Notes: generated from the letters alone by a model not told the origin. 14,651 nucleotides of DNA from an uncultured Oscillospiraceae bacterium (GCA_910577415.1 CAJTLK010000022.1:8117-22767); one strand, 5' to 3'. Shown: positions 8,001 to 14,422, counted from the stretch's first letter. Numbers and translations: made by a program.

Positions 8001-8804
8001 CTTGAAGTTTTCGGTGTAGTTTGCCAAGGCCTTGTCCAGCAGGTCCCAACTCACCTGAGGGTCATCCGGGCCGGGGGTCTCGGTGTCGGCGGGCAGGGTG
8101 TGCTGGCCCAGGAGGGAGACCAGCTCCTCTCCGGTGCCCACCCGCATGGATTCCACATCCATATTGCAGGTATACTTGCTGGTGTTGCCGATCCGAACCA
8201 GATCTCCGGCGGTGCTTCCCCAGCCGGAGTATGTCTCTAACACCTTATTCCCATCCACATAGATGGCGTAATACGGCTTGCTGCTTTCATCCACCTTACT
8301 GGGGTCGATGACCAGACCGTAGTTGTGCCACTTGGTGGTGTCCAGGGAATATCGCTTTTCCGCATCATCAAAGCTGCTGAAATAGGTCACGCAGCCCCCT
8401 TCCTCCTCCGTTCCATACTTGAGGAAAAGGGGAAATTCACGCTTTGCGCCGAGATGCCGAACCGCAAATTCATTGGCCCGGCCTCCCTCGGAGGCTCCGG
8501 GGAGCCGAATGGTCGCCTCTACTACCACCACTCCCTGGCCGGAGAGCGTGGGCATGGTCATCGGCATTACATAGAGGTAGTTCTGATCCATGGCCCGCGA
8601 TGTTTTCATGTTGATATAGCCATCTTCCTGGGTAACGGCGCCATCGCTTTGGGCGCCCTTGCCCATCTTGAAGACTGTTGTATAGTCCTCATTCATGCTG
8701 CCGTCGATGCTCCAGACGGCAGCATCCGCTGCCAGGGCAGCGGGTGCCGTCAGCGACAGGGTCATGGCCAATGTGAGCACCATCGCGCAAATTTTTTTCA
8801 TCAT
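2028..8804 (-). CDS. Giant SLH-anchored multidomain glycan-active surface protein (lectin-like domains, GH43-like propellers, SGNH acetylesterase)
   Basis: A 2,258-aa secreted protein. Visible architecture by residue: signal peptide 1-25 (MKK start, hydrophobic core, cut near ALA-A); lectin-like jelly roll A (29-240) and a tandem paralogue B (252-455), both with EATIRLP, WHNYG..IDP and MDVES.R.GTG; Ig-like domain (456-550); five-bladed propeller 1 of GH43-like look (about 560-885; YYLFYAPHDAPAG, KVSHVSSPYVMW); Big_2-like Ig domain (890-990); propeller 2 (1000-1290); jelly roll resembling LamG/DUF1080 (1295-1462); beta domain (1465-1570); SGNH hydrolase of the sialate-O-acetylesterase type (1571-1812) with GQSNMVG (Ser1581), WNQGETDG and DTAHY (Asp1783, His1786); beta domain (1815-1930); Thr/Gly-rich linker (1935-2035); SLH repeats (2090-2250), the third degenerate. 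It should sit on the cell wall, binding, deacetylating and possibly cleaving a glycan. The first ATG overlaps the upstream stop (ATGA); the second ATG (8801) has better AGGAGG spacing. Propeller catalytic residues could not be assigned. Confidence 0.88.
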   Translation of the reverse strand: MMKKICAMVLTLAMTLSLTAPAALAADAAVWSIDGSMNEDYTTVFKMGKGAQSDGAVTQEDGYINMKTSRAMDQNYLYVMPMTMPTLSGQGVVVVEATIRLPGASEGGRANEFAVRHLGAKREFPLFLKYGTEEEGGCVTYFSSFDDAEKRYSLDTTKWHNYGLVIDPSKVDESSKPYYAIYVDGNKVLETYSGWGSTAGDLVRIGNTSKYTCNMDVESMRVGTGEELVSLLGQHTLPADTETPGPDDPQVSWDLLDKALANYTENFKLSQKGTGTVAQKGGYIRVEKTNTADREEYTWVVPKTTLTLPKNGPFTVEATIRLPQSVEGTRSNEFSVRVHDGSRYLYPLFIKRGSTDGAVTNQNDWSGAAAKDTTSWHNYGMVIDPVSKTYDLYLDGELVQEDAVAEGMTGTASGDLLRLGADNQSRAVMDVESVRIGTGDCSSLLGEHALPADDEPELLEMTLSDDNQTTAESKTITVTVKSKNISDGTAVTAKLLDKDGGEVSGVTASATFIGNAATLSLTIPEGLDMGIYSVAVESGDQTLKEEYTVKSDLKAPTFPTFSAIGYTIELPDYKYNPTQEFNFPVIVDTKDHPVTNALTEAEGQDFRYYLFYAPHDAPAGNCMAASNSLDGPWVEYESNPLVGKEWEGAYKVSHVSSPYVMWLEEKNCYIMYFHGENPVTRYALSDDLINWTYGDICVEAKQFSPDGTGFNEASYAKVYQHEVDGLGNKYIMVLMVTGPRNNTHRNIYWAHSKDGITWTPVKESLLNPDINSIYKSNFSGPCFTSQTIDGVERYFVLCHASSGEMYAFEVGKNLDQCIEWGEIYNSQGVRNVDDKGDGNPLTYPDYGRSGAPFFIQDDTGRWHMYYEAGKRLHTNIVHAVEVKAGEDNKLARATLHLSDESSSLGVGGTVRPELQVFTKGYVYGEAGAEPVDNSTLTLRYHVSDDTVISYADGVITALAEGKATAWVEVSRGSEKTVSQKVEITVSAPAKEIILTNTETPEKTALNLELPAPFKAQGVLKDPIDNYYLYFSYNDEAGGSQSIALATAPAPEGPWTAYQDGKPVMTRDSLGLASGGVNAPWPIWVGDKLLMYYSNGSGSIGVAQSTDGVNFTNVKTVLSQSDLSFTGNTYQQSVYEYTVASKNNKYLMLYTGNGYKKGSVTNGKRLFYALSNDGLNWTAVETPLMEPSAPDSGDKGNVASPRLMVRDGEPYVVYHNSNGNIGYAKLSADFATVTPQGIFYKSLAGEPDRGRAADAALLEAEGHLYFYYTARSNKAGKAADASVLVCRDMGTVGGVFFEDDFADGDSSRWTVDSGTWTEADGVYTQNDTSGGFMVFAGDTSWKDYEFEVEVTPLAIQDSKLSVMISGRADGPKNRYIGSYNTGKLTINRRVNGGDTVLAEKGYNMELGTTYTMKLVFRGSQIELWVDGVKELEATDSTHTSGKIGLATYQTKAAFDNVVVRTPGKAEEDSTITLKSPASYQVIQRDPDTKQAVVSLNGTTQQAAATLEAKVVKASGGETVVDWTTLARDLASGGSWSGKLTVPQGGWYRLEIRTLDAAGKVVDTLNSTNKWGVGINILCIGQSNMVGQAPEKPRTVANDLVANYTRSGSWTHLVDPYDGAGGSMTPALGNALVEALGIPVGFVPAADSGSGLHAPNPYTKPPHAATRYWMYYTTAEDTSTLYGKAVTRAKAAGGVELAVWNQGETDGAISVPKETYESDMKTLLSRLRKDLGNEALPLFLCQIGTHNPNISTDDAYSAVRSAQRDLDDGKNFYLAATEMEFARKDTAHYRKDGMDTIGRRVANSILYSLGESKYYRGPSISRASWVDDEHTAIDVTISHRGGSDITPASDIVGFIVLDGEKKAEITSAVRRNATTIRLTLAVAVEGEAKVRYLYGLNPFVEEYDTTTTVSDMPQNVEIVKDNTPLALPLENTTEDIVVGAPRPDTPVPGDNVPNGPSGSVGTRHETLSDGTKVTTETNRRTGEVKVTAQAPNGTKTVTVTKADGSSTESLTRPDGVKAESAITAEGEVTTTVTIPSSVGWTSVELPAGVGNTAIQVGEDGEKVLALYTVENGRLHVALKDSAHIRTEQRQAGFTDLDGSVAEAAEALAIRDVFRGTGEGVFSPGMLLDRAMMATILYRIDGKPVVTSQAGYVDIAPESWYAESASWAKEAGMMVGVGGNRFDPDSHLLWIQSALVLYRYAQSIGAAESSELNEGTAALLWCAQQGIGTKLEPWAELSRGELAQVVYDYIRVLVDQCAWQK

Positions 8805-9454
8805 CGCTCCTCCTTTTTTTCTTCCGCTCCGTCGAGCGCCGCTTCCATCTTCCCTATCAGCCCCTCAAAGGCCTCCTGGGTCATGGCACCAGTATCCAAC
8901 AGGTAACGGTAATCGTATAGGTTCGGTAAATGGGGCAGTCCTAGCAATGTTTGAGCAAAGGCGTGGGCCGCTACCTCGCTGCAGCGGTTGATCTTGGCCT
9001 TTCTCTGAAAGCCCAGGAAAGTCAGCGTGACCACGTCTGGCAACTCCTCGGCCACCGTCTTGCCTCGCTGGTATTCCAGGAAATGAAAATACTCATGGGC
9101 CAGATGGACGCGGAAAGCCTCCTCAAAGCTCAGCGGCGGCTCCCCTGCCCCACCGCTGTGATCGGCCAGGGCCTGGATGGACTCCTGATAGACCTCCACC
9201 TGGCATCCTTCCTTGGAAAGGGTAGCCTGGCCCCGCAGGATGACGCCAAACTGCCCCTTGCCGGAGGGCTTCTCCTGGATGGCGATGCCGCTTTCTCGGT
9301 AGAGGTCTAAAATATCCCGCCCCGCCAGAGCCTGGGCAGCCTCCTTTCCCGCAGCCAGGGATTCGTCTACATACTGGGGCAGCTGTGCCTGTGGGATCTT
9401 ATGGAACAGCATGTCATTGGACAGCTCACACAGAGCCAGCACCCGGTCGTCCAT
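8801..9454 (-). CDS. HExxH-containing putative zincin protein, function unknown
   Basis: A 217-aa protein with no signal peptide or membrane segment, so probably cytoplasmic. I do not recognise a named family. It carries AHEYFHFLEY, an HExxH zinc-protease motif (His120, Glu121, His124). About 36 residues later comes CSEVAAHAFAQTLLGLP, in which Glu160 could be the third zinc ligand. This spacing and the E-x-x-A-x-x-F-A pattern recall ImmA/IrrE (DUF955) and SprT-like zincins. The N-terminal half is helical and featureless; the C-terminal tail is Glu/Lys-rich (EEKKEER). ATG 9454 follows AAGGGGGGAAG. The gene begins 15 bases after the hydantoinase-like gene and ends in a 4-base ATGA overlap with the giant surface-protein gene, so its output is probably coupled to that protein. 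Metalloprotease activity is plausible from the motif but unproven. Confidence 0.72.
   Translation of the reverse strand: MDDRVLALCELSNDMLFHKIPQAQLPQYVDESLAAGKEAAQALAGRDILDLYRESGIAIQEKPSGKGQFGVILRGQATLSKEGCQVEVYQESIQALADHSGGAGEPPLSFEEAFRVHLAHEYFHFLEYQRGKTVAEELPDVVTLTFLGFQRKAKINRCSEVAAHAFAQTLLGLPHLPNLYDYRYLLDTGAMTQEAFEGLIGKMEAALDGAEEKKEER
8809..8814 (-). promoter_or_regulatory. Ribosome binding site of the giant surface-protein gene
   Basis: AGGAGG lies four bases before the first ATG (8804) and seven before the second (8801). The spacing favours the second, which would give the usual MKK signal-peptide start. Both are inside the end of the upstream gene. Confidence 0.75.
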
Positions 9455-9469
9455 CCACTTCCCCCCTTT

Positions 9470-11608
9470 TTATTGATAGGCCACTGCCAGGATGGGCTCG
9501 TCATCCTTCAGGGTCTCGGTCTCCACTTCCAAAATGGAATAAAGCTGCTCCGCCGTCTGCATCCCGCTCAGATCCAGCATCTTTTCCTTATAGAAGACAA
9601 AGACCTTGGGGATAGTGGCATTGGCGTCGGAATACATGGTATGGTCGTCCAGGAAGCTGTGGAATTCGTTGCCCTGGCGGCCCTTGGTGAAGAGAAGGTG
9701 GCTGGCCTTTTCCTTACGCAGGCGCACCACGCCCTCCCGGTCTACCACCGCCACACCGCTGCGGCGGAGCTTGAGCAGCCCTCCCAGGGCCTTTTTCTGT
9801 ATCTCGCCCTCAAAGAGGCTCCAGCGGCCGGTACCACAGATATAGCGAGTGCTCTCCGTCTTGGCTCCCAAGGACTCGGCCGCGATACTCCCCAGTTCCT
9901 CCTTGGTGAGCTCCTGGGCACCCAGGCTCTTTTGCCGCAGCTCAGTGGCTCCAGTGGCGATGGCCCGGAGGATGTTCTTCTGGGCATCGATCTCAATGGT
10001 CACATCCACCGTGTCTTCCTTGGCGCCCGAGCGGACGATGCGCTCGATGACGTCGGCCCGGATGGCCTTGATGTCCTTGTCGGTGGGGTTGGCCACGGTG
10101 CGCTCCAGCTGCTCCCGCACCATTGCCAGAGCTACGCCGATGGTAGAGATGTACGGTGCGTTCTTCGCCATACGAGCCTTGAGGCCCATCTTTTCAGCCA
10201 GAGCGTTGACGATGACGGCTCCACTGCCACCGCCCCCCACCAGGGTGATGAAATTCCGGTCAAGCTCGTACTCGTCGATCAGGTCATCCACCACCACGGC
10301 CAGCTTGCCCATGGCAATATCCATGACCTGCCGGGCAGCCTCCTGGACGGAGACTCCGACGTAATCGCCCAGCGCCTGCCACGCGGCCTCGTTGGGGGCG
10401 GCTACGCCGTGGGCGTAATCCCCCTCGGGGACATAGCCCAGCAGGTTGGCCGCGCCAGCCAGGGTCAGAGAATACTCCTTCCCATCCTGGGCCTGCACTG
10501 TGACGTACTCGCAGGGGTCGTCGGCCCTGGGGCTTACCAGCTGCACCTTCGCGGAGGTGATGGCCCTTTCGGGGGCAAAGCACTCATACTCCTTGTTGGC
10601 GATATGGGCGCTGCGGGGGCCCACGTCCACGATCTTATTGTTCTGCACCCGGATCATGCTACCGCCGGCCACGCCCAACGTCCGCACATCCAGGCTCTGG
10701 AGATAGGTCTTGTGCCCGCCCACTTGGGCGTATTTGATCATGACCTTGCCGTTTTTGATCACGCTGATGTCCACGCTGGTGCCGCCAGCCTCAAAGAAAA
10801 TGCCATCGGACACCTTTTCGTACATCAGCGCTCCCGCCACGCCGGCAGCCAGGCCGGAAAGCATGGTGAGGATGGGGCGCTTGCGCACCTCCTCAATGCT
10901 CATCACACCGCCGTCACAACGCATGATCATCAAATCGGAGCCGATCCTGGTGTCCCGAACGGCCTGCTCAGTCATGTTGGCGGTCTCCATCATCTTGGGG
11001 ATGAGGGAGGCATTGACCACGGCGGTGCGGGTGCGCATTTTCAACCCATAGAGCTGGCTGATCTCGTGCCCGCCGGTACAGTAGAGCCCCATGGCCCCGG
11101 CGGCATCCATGACCCGGCGCTCATTGGTGGGGTCGTCCACGCTGAAGGCCTCGCTGGCCACGATCACCTCCGCTCCCTGCTCCTGAAGGCTCCGAATGGC
11201 GGCGGCGATGCTCTCATCGGTGAGGGTCTTGCTGTCTTCAAAGGTGTGGCTGCTCTTCAGGAATTTACCGGGAGCCAGCTCGATGCTCTCCACGTTCGTC
11301 TCACCCTTGGCGCCCCGGGCGTCCACACCAGTGGCCATACCCAGGATGCCCACCGCGGCCACATCGCCCTCCAGCAGGGCGTTAGTGGCCTGGGTGGTGC
11401 CGTGGGCAATGAAGCTCACATCCTCAGGGGCGATATTCTGCTCCTCCATCAGCGCGGTGATGATGCGCACCACGCCGTAAGCCACTCCCTCATTATGGGT
11501 GGTGGGTATCTTTTTTTTCGCGATGACTTCGTAGCTCTCGGCGTCGATGACGACGGCATCAGTAAAGGTGCCGCCCACATCGATGCCGATGCGTACTTTT
11601 TTACTCAT
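9470..11608 (-). CDS. Hydantoinase/oxoprolinase subunit A-like ATPase
   Basis: A 712-aa protein of the HyuA / 5-oxoprolinase N-terminal family, which uses an ASKHA (actin-like) ATPase core to activate cyclic amides such as hydantoins or 5-oxoproline for ring opening. Phosphate-1 motif: GIDVGGTFTDAVVID (residues 8-22). Then AHGTTQATNALLEG (68-81), phosphate-2 FFEAGGTSVDISVIKNG (271-287), LGVAGGSMIRV (311-321) and VGGGGSGAVIVNALAEK (457-473). The last 200 residues do not look to me like the standard HyuA tail. No HyuB partner is present in the window. The ATG at 11608 is chosen over an upstream TTG at 11623, because the TTG overlaps the GGAGG that serves the ATG. It is preceded by a permease gene and a stem-loop, and followed after 15 bases by the HExxH gene. 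Substrate unknown. Confidence 0.85.
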   Translation of the reverse strand: MSKKVRIGIDVGGTFTDAVVIDAESYEVIAKKKIPTTHNEGVAYGVVRIITALMEEQNIAPEDVSFIAHGTTQATNALLEGDVAAVGILGMATGVDARGAKGETNVESIELAPGKFLKSSHTFEDSKTLTDESIAAAIRSLQEQGAEVIVASEAFSVDDPTNERRVMDAAGAMGLYCTGGHEISQLYGLKMRTRTAVVNASLIPKMMETANMTEQAVRDTRIGSDLMIMRCDGGVMSIEEVRKRPILTMLSGLAAGVAGALMYEKVSDGIFFEAGGTSVDISVIKNGKVMIKYAQVGGHKTYLQSLDVRTLGVAGGSMIRVQNNKIVDVGPRSAHIANKEYECFAPERAITSAKVQLVSPRADDPCEYVTVQAQDGKEYSLTLAGAANLLGYVPEGDYAHGVAAPNEAAWQALGDYVGVSVQEAARQVMDIAMGKLAVVVDDLIDEYELDRNFITLVGGGGSGAVIVNALAEKMGLKARMAKNAPYISTIGVALAMVREQLERTVANPTDKDIKAIRADVIERIVRSGAKEDTVDVTIEIDAQKNILRAIATGATELRQKSLGAQELTKEELGSIAAESLGAKTESTRYICGTGRWSLFEGEIQKKALGGLLKLRRSGVAVVDREGVVRLRKEKASHLLFTKGRQGNEFHSFLDDHTMYSDANATIPKVFVFYKEKMLDLSGMQTAEQLYSILEVETETLKDDEPILAVAYQ

Positions 11609-11616
11609 AGTCGTTT

Positions 11617-11621
11617 CCTCC
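11617..11621 (-). promoter_or_regulatory. Ribosome binding site of the hydantoinase-like gene
   Basis: GGAGG eight bases before the ATG at 11608. The in-frame upstream TTG (11623) overlaps this site and so cannot use it, which fixes the start. Confidence 0.8.
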
Positions 11622-11641
11622 AAGCACTAAAGTTTTATATA

Positions 11642-11679
11642 GCACACCGCCCGACCCGGAAAGGGGCCGGGCGGTGTGC
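11642..11679 (-). other. Long intercistronic stem-loop between permease and hydantoinase-like genes (possible attenuator/terminator)
   Basis: Minus-strand GCACACCGCCCGGCCC pairs with GGGTCGGGCGGTGTGC: 16 pairs including one G-U wobble, with the six-base loop CTTTCC. The wobble becomes an A-C mismatch in plus-strand RNA, so the minus-strand transcript is the one that folds. The bases after it (TATATAAAACTTT) are A/T-rich but lack a proper U-run. It could be a leaky terminator lowering expression of the distal genes, or a processing/stability element separating permease and hydantoinase messages. Confidence 0.65.
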
Positions 11680-11714
11680 CTCGGGATGATGAGAGAGAAA
11701 TAGGAGGTAGCGTT

Positions 11715-12992
11715 TTACAGGGCGACCATAAAGCTGGCCACGACCAGGCCCACGAAGGTGGAGGCCATGATCCAGAGGATGGTCTTCTTCAGGTACTCGT
11801 TCACATCCACCTTAGTGAAGTCGCTGACCCAGACATTGTGGGAGTTGGTGGGGTCGCAGACGGCCTGCACGTTGGAGTCCAGGCGCAGGGCCACCATGGC
11901 GGCCACAGGGTTCATGCCGGAGGCGGCCAGCAGGGCCACGATGCCACTACCCAGACCCCAGACGTTCAGCGGGCCACGGTAGATAGCCAGCACGCTCAGC
12001 AGACCGAAGACCAGGATGAACATGATCTTGCTCTGGGGAATGATGGCGGAGATCACAGGCTGGAGCACCTCGGCCACCTGGGGAGCCATAACAGCCTTCA
12101 GGGTCATGCCGATGCCGATCATCAGGCCGGCCGCGCCGGCGGTGTCCTGAATGCCCTCCACGCAGGAGCCGGCAACCACCTGGACAGGATTCTTGGGGGT
12201 GGAGAGAACGAGGGCCACCAGGATGCCGATGATGATGGCGGGAACCAGGGGCATCTTCAGGGCAAAGACCAGCACCACGGGAACGATGGGGCTGATGAGG
12301 GCGATGGCGCGGACGTTCTTCTCGCTGCCGTCATCAGTGACAGGCATGGCCCACGCCTTGCGGGTCTTCTTGCCACGGCTGACAGAGAACACGATCCAGG
12401 CCACAGCGACCACCATCAGGGGCACACCGCACAGCCAGGAGTAGGAGGTGACGGTCTCCAGGGGGAGGCCCAGAGTGTCGATGTAAACGCCCAGAGTGCC
12501 CACGGAGAAGGTGACGCCGATACCGTTGGAGAACAGCAGTACGGTGCCTGCGGTCAGGGGATCCACACCGGCGGAGATCATGATGGGGATGATGATAGTG
12601 CCCACCAGAATGACCATACCCAGGCCATTGGAGGCGGCAAAGATGATGGAACAGACCACCAGGAACGCCAGGGCGATGGGCAGGGGCTTGTCGCCAGCCA
12701 GCTCAGCAGCCTTGCGGATGATGGTGCGAGTGATGCCCACCTTGGTGAGCAGCTTGCCGAAAATGCCGCCGAAGAAGAGTCCCGCAATGGCGGTGCTCAT
12801 CCGCATGGCGCCGGCTTCCAGCACGTCAGCGGCAATGGAGAACTCTCCACCCATAAAGGGGATGCCGGCCACCAGAGAAATTCCGACGGCCATGATGGGA
12901 AGGGCCAGGATGGTGGGGAGCTTGCGCGTCATCATCAGGACAACGCAAATTGCGAAGATCAGGAAAATGCCGATTGCTTGAACGGTTTGCAT
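11715..12992 (-). CDS. Ion-transporter-superfamily permease (GntP/CitMHS-like)
   Basis: A 425-aa integral membrane protein with about 11-13 hydrophobic spans, starting at residues 4-22 and 26-44 and ending at 404-423. A charged cytoplasmic-type loop, SRGKKTRKAW, lies near residue 205 in the middle, splitting two halves as in secondary carriers of the GntP, CitMHS and related organic-anion families. Conserved-looking polar stretches are GGIFGKLLTKVG (75-86), AASNGLGMVILVGT (119-132) and LDSNVQAVCDPTNSHNVWVS (371-390), the last probably forming part of the substrate path near the C-terminus. GAGGAGG lies eight bases before the ATG at 12992. It sits between an FAD oxidoreductase (66-base gap) and the hydantoinase-like gene (106-base gap with stem-loop), suggesting import of their substrate, more likely an organic acid or cyclic amide than a neutral sugar. 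Exact family and substrate are uncertain. Confidence 0.78.
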   Translation of the reverse strand: MQTVQAIGIFLIFAICVVLMMTRKLPTILALPIMAVGISLVAGIPFMGGEFSIAADVLEAGAMRMSTAIAGLFFGGIFGKLLTKVGITRTIIRKAAELAGDKPLPIALAFLVVCSIIFAASNGLGMVILVGTIIIPIMISAGVDPLTAGTVLLFSNGIGVTFSVGTLGVYIDTLGLPLETVTSYSWLCGVPLMVVAVAWIVFSVSRGKKTRKAWAMPVTDDGSEKNVRAIALISPIVPVVLVFALKMPLVPAIIIGILVALVLSTPKNPVQVVAGSCVEGIQDTAGAAGLMIGIGMTLKAVMAPQVAEVLQPVISAIIPQSKIMFILVFGLLSVLAIYRGPLNVWGLGSGIVALLAASGMNPVAAMVALRLDSNVQAVCDPTNSHNVWVSDFTKVDVNEYLKKTILWIMASTFVGLVVASFMVAL

Positions 12993-13058
12993 TGTGAGAA
13001 CCTCCTCTTTTTCTTCTTTTTATTCCCACACGGCGTATTGCCATGTAAGGTCCGGTCT

Positions 13059-14414
13059 TTAATCCTCGTCCAGGTAGGCGTCCTGCTCTTTCAGGACTTG
13101 TCTCAGCCGGAGGATATCCACATCGGCCACCGCCGTCCCGGCCTGGACCACCAGAGCCGCCGCCGCGCCAGCGGCCTGCCCCAGGCTTCCAGCTGTGGGC
13201 GTGGTGCGAATGGCCGCCTGGGCCTCGAAGGTAGCGGACACGCACCGCCCCGCCACCAGAAGATTCCGAATGGAGGGAGAGTAAAGCACGCCGAAGGGAA
13301 TGGAGTAGTAGGTGCCCCACTCGCTCATAAAGGTGCTGGCTGTCCCCTCCCCATTGGGGTTGTGGATGTCGATGGGATAGGCGGAGTGGACGATGGTGTC
13401 AGAAAATGTCTTCCGCTCCAAAATGTCCTGGGCAGTAAGGGTGTACTGCCCCACCAGCTGGCGAGAGCCGCGTACGCCCACCGTGGGCCCGGTAAACTCC
13501 AGCAGCGCCTCCTCAAAGCCGGGCACATAGTTGCGGAGGAAAGCGTCCAGCTCCGCGCACTGGCGGCGGCCTTCAAATTCCGCGTCGCTGAGGCTCCAGG
13601 CGTCGGTGGCGTCGTGGTCGATGATACGAGTGGTGTTGATGATGTACTCCCCCGGCCTACCGGTGCCAAACATCAGTACGTTTTCCCGGCGGATGGACAG
13701 CCGTCCCGCAGCCTTCTCCGTCTTGAATTCTTTGTCGAAGCCCTCCAGGTCGAAGGGAACATCCTGCCGAAAAACGTCCAGATGGGGAGCCATGGCCGGG
13801 AACAACTCGAGGTGATCCAGAACGTATTGCTTAAGCCGGACAGTGTCCACATTGCAATACTTCATTTTCATGGTCATGGGCTGGGCGGCTCCATCCTCCG
13901 GGCGCCCCTTCGTCATGGGGGCGCCTGCCCATGCGGCCAGATCACCGTCCCCGGTGGCGTCTATGTATACCTTGGCGGAAAGCTTTGTCAGTCCGTCCTT
14001 ATTGCAGATGGTCAGGGCCTTTACCTCGTCCCCCGCCATTTCCACAGCGCCCAGGAACGTATGAAACAAAACCTTGCACCCCGCCTGACGGAGCTTTTCG
14101 TCCAGAACCAGCTTCAGTCCCTCGGCGTCGAAAGGAGTAATGGTGCTGCAATACTGCTTCGTGTCGGGCACATGGCCCGGGGACTGCCCCCGGAGAACCA
14201 GCTCTTGAACCAGCTCCTCCATGATCCCTCGGATGACCTGCTTGTCTCCGGCATGGAACGTCATCATAGGGCCGACTCCGCAACCGGTGAGGGTCCCGCC
14301 CAGATAGCCGTCCCGCTCCACCACCAGTACCGAAGCTCCCTGCCGGGCCGCAGCCAAGGCCGCGCAGCACCCGGATACGCCTCCGCCGACCACGATCACG
14401 TCGAACTGTTCCAT
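13059..14414 (-). CDS. FAD-dependent oxidoreductase (FAD_oxidored family)
   Basis: A 451-aa, probably cytoplasmic flavoprotein. The N-terminal Rossmann dinucleotide-binding fold is clear: VIVVGGGVSGCCAALAAARQ (residues 7-26), followed by VVERDGYLGG with the acidic residue that binds the FAD ribose. A second FAD contact is YIDATGDGDLAAWAG (150-164). Near the C-terminus, NLLVAGRCVSATFEAQAAIR followed by GSLGQAAGAAAALV is the closing FAD-binding signature of the FAD_oxidored (PF12831) family, whose members are often misnamed xanthan lyase and whose substrates are mostly unknown. The ATG at 14414 is preferred to an in-frame GTG at 14429 because the GTG overlaps the GGAGG that serves the ATG. This is the first gene after the promoter at 14525-14553, giving a leader of roughly 100 bases. 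Oxidation of the substrate imported by the next-door permease is inferred. Confidence 0.88.
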   Translation of the reverse strand: MEQFDVIVVGGGVSGCCAALAAARQGASVLVVERDGYLGGTLTGCGVGPMMTFHAGDKQVIRGIMEELVQELVLRGQSPGHVPDTKQYCSTITPFDAEGLKLVLDEKLRQAGCKVLFHTFLGAVEMAGDEVKALTICNKDGLTKLSAKVYIDATGDGDLAAWAGAPMTKGRPEDGAAQPMTMKMKYCNVDTVRLKQYVLDHLELFPAMAPHLDVFRQDVPFDLEGFDKEFKTEKAAGRLSIRRENVLMFGTGRPGEYIINTTRIIDHDATDAWSLSDAEFEGRRQCAELDAFLRNYVPGFEEALLEFTGPTVGVRGSRQLVGQYTLTAQDILERKTFSDTIVHSAYPIDIHNPNGEGTASTFMSEWGTYYSIPFGVLYSPSIRNLLVAGRCVSATFEAQAAIRTTPTAGSLGQAAGAAAALVVQAGTAVADVDILRLRQVLKEQDAYLDED

Positions 14415-14422
14415 TCTGCCGT

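Noticed and set aside
9401..11689. A 762-codon plus-strand open frame
   Set aside because: Antisense shadow of the hydantoinase-like gene; low-complexity His/Gly/Leu composition and no family motifs, whereas the minus-strand frame carries the full ASKHA motif set.
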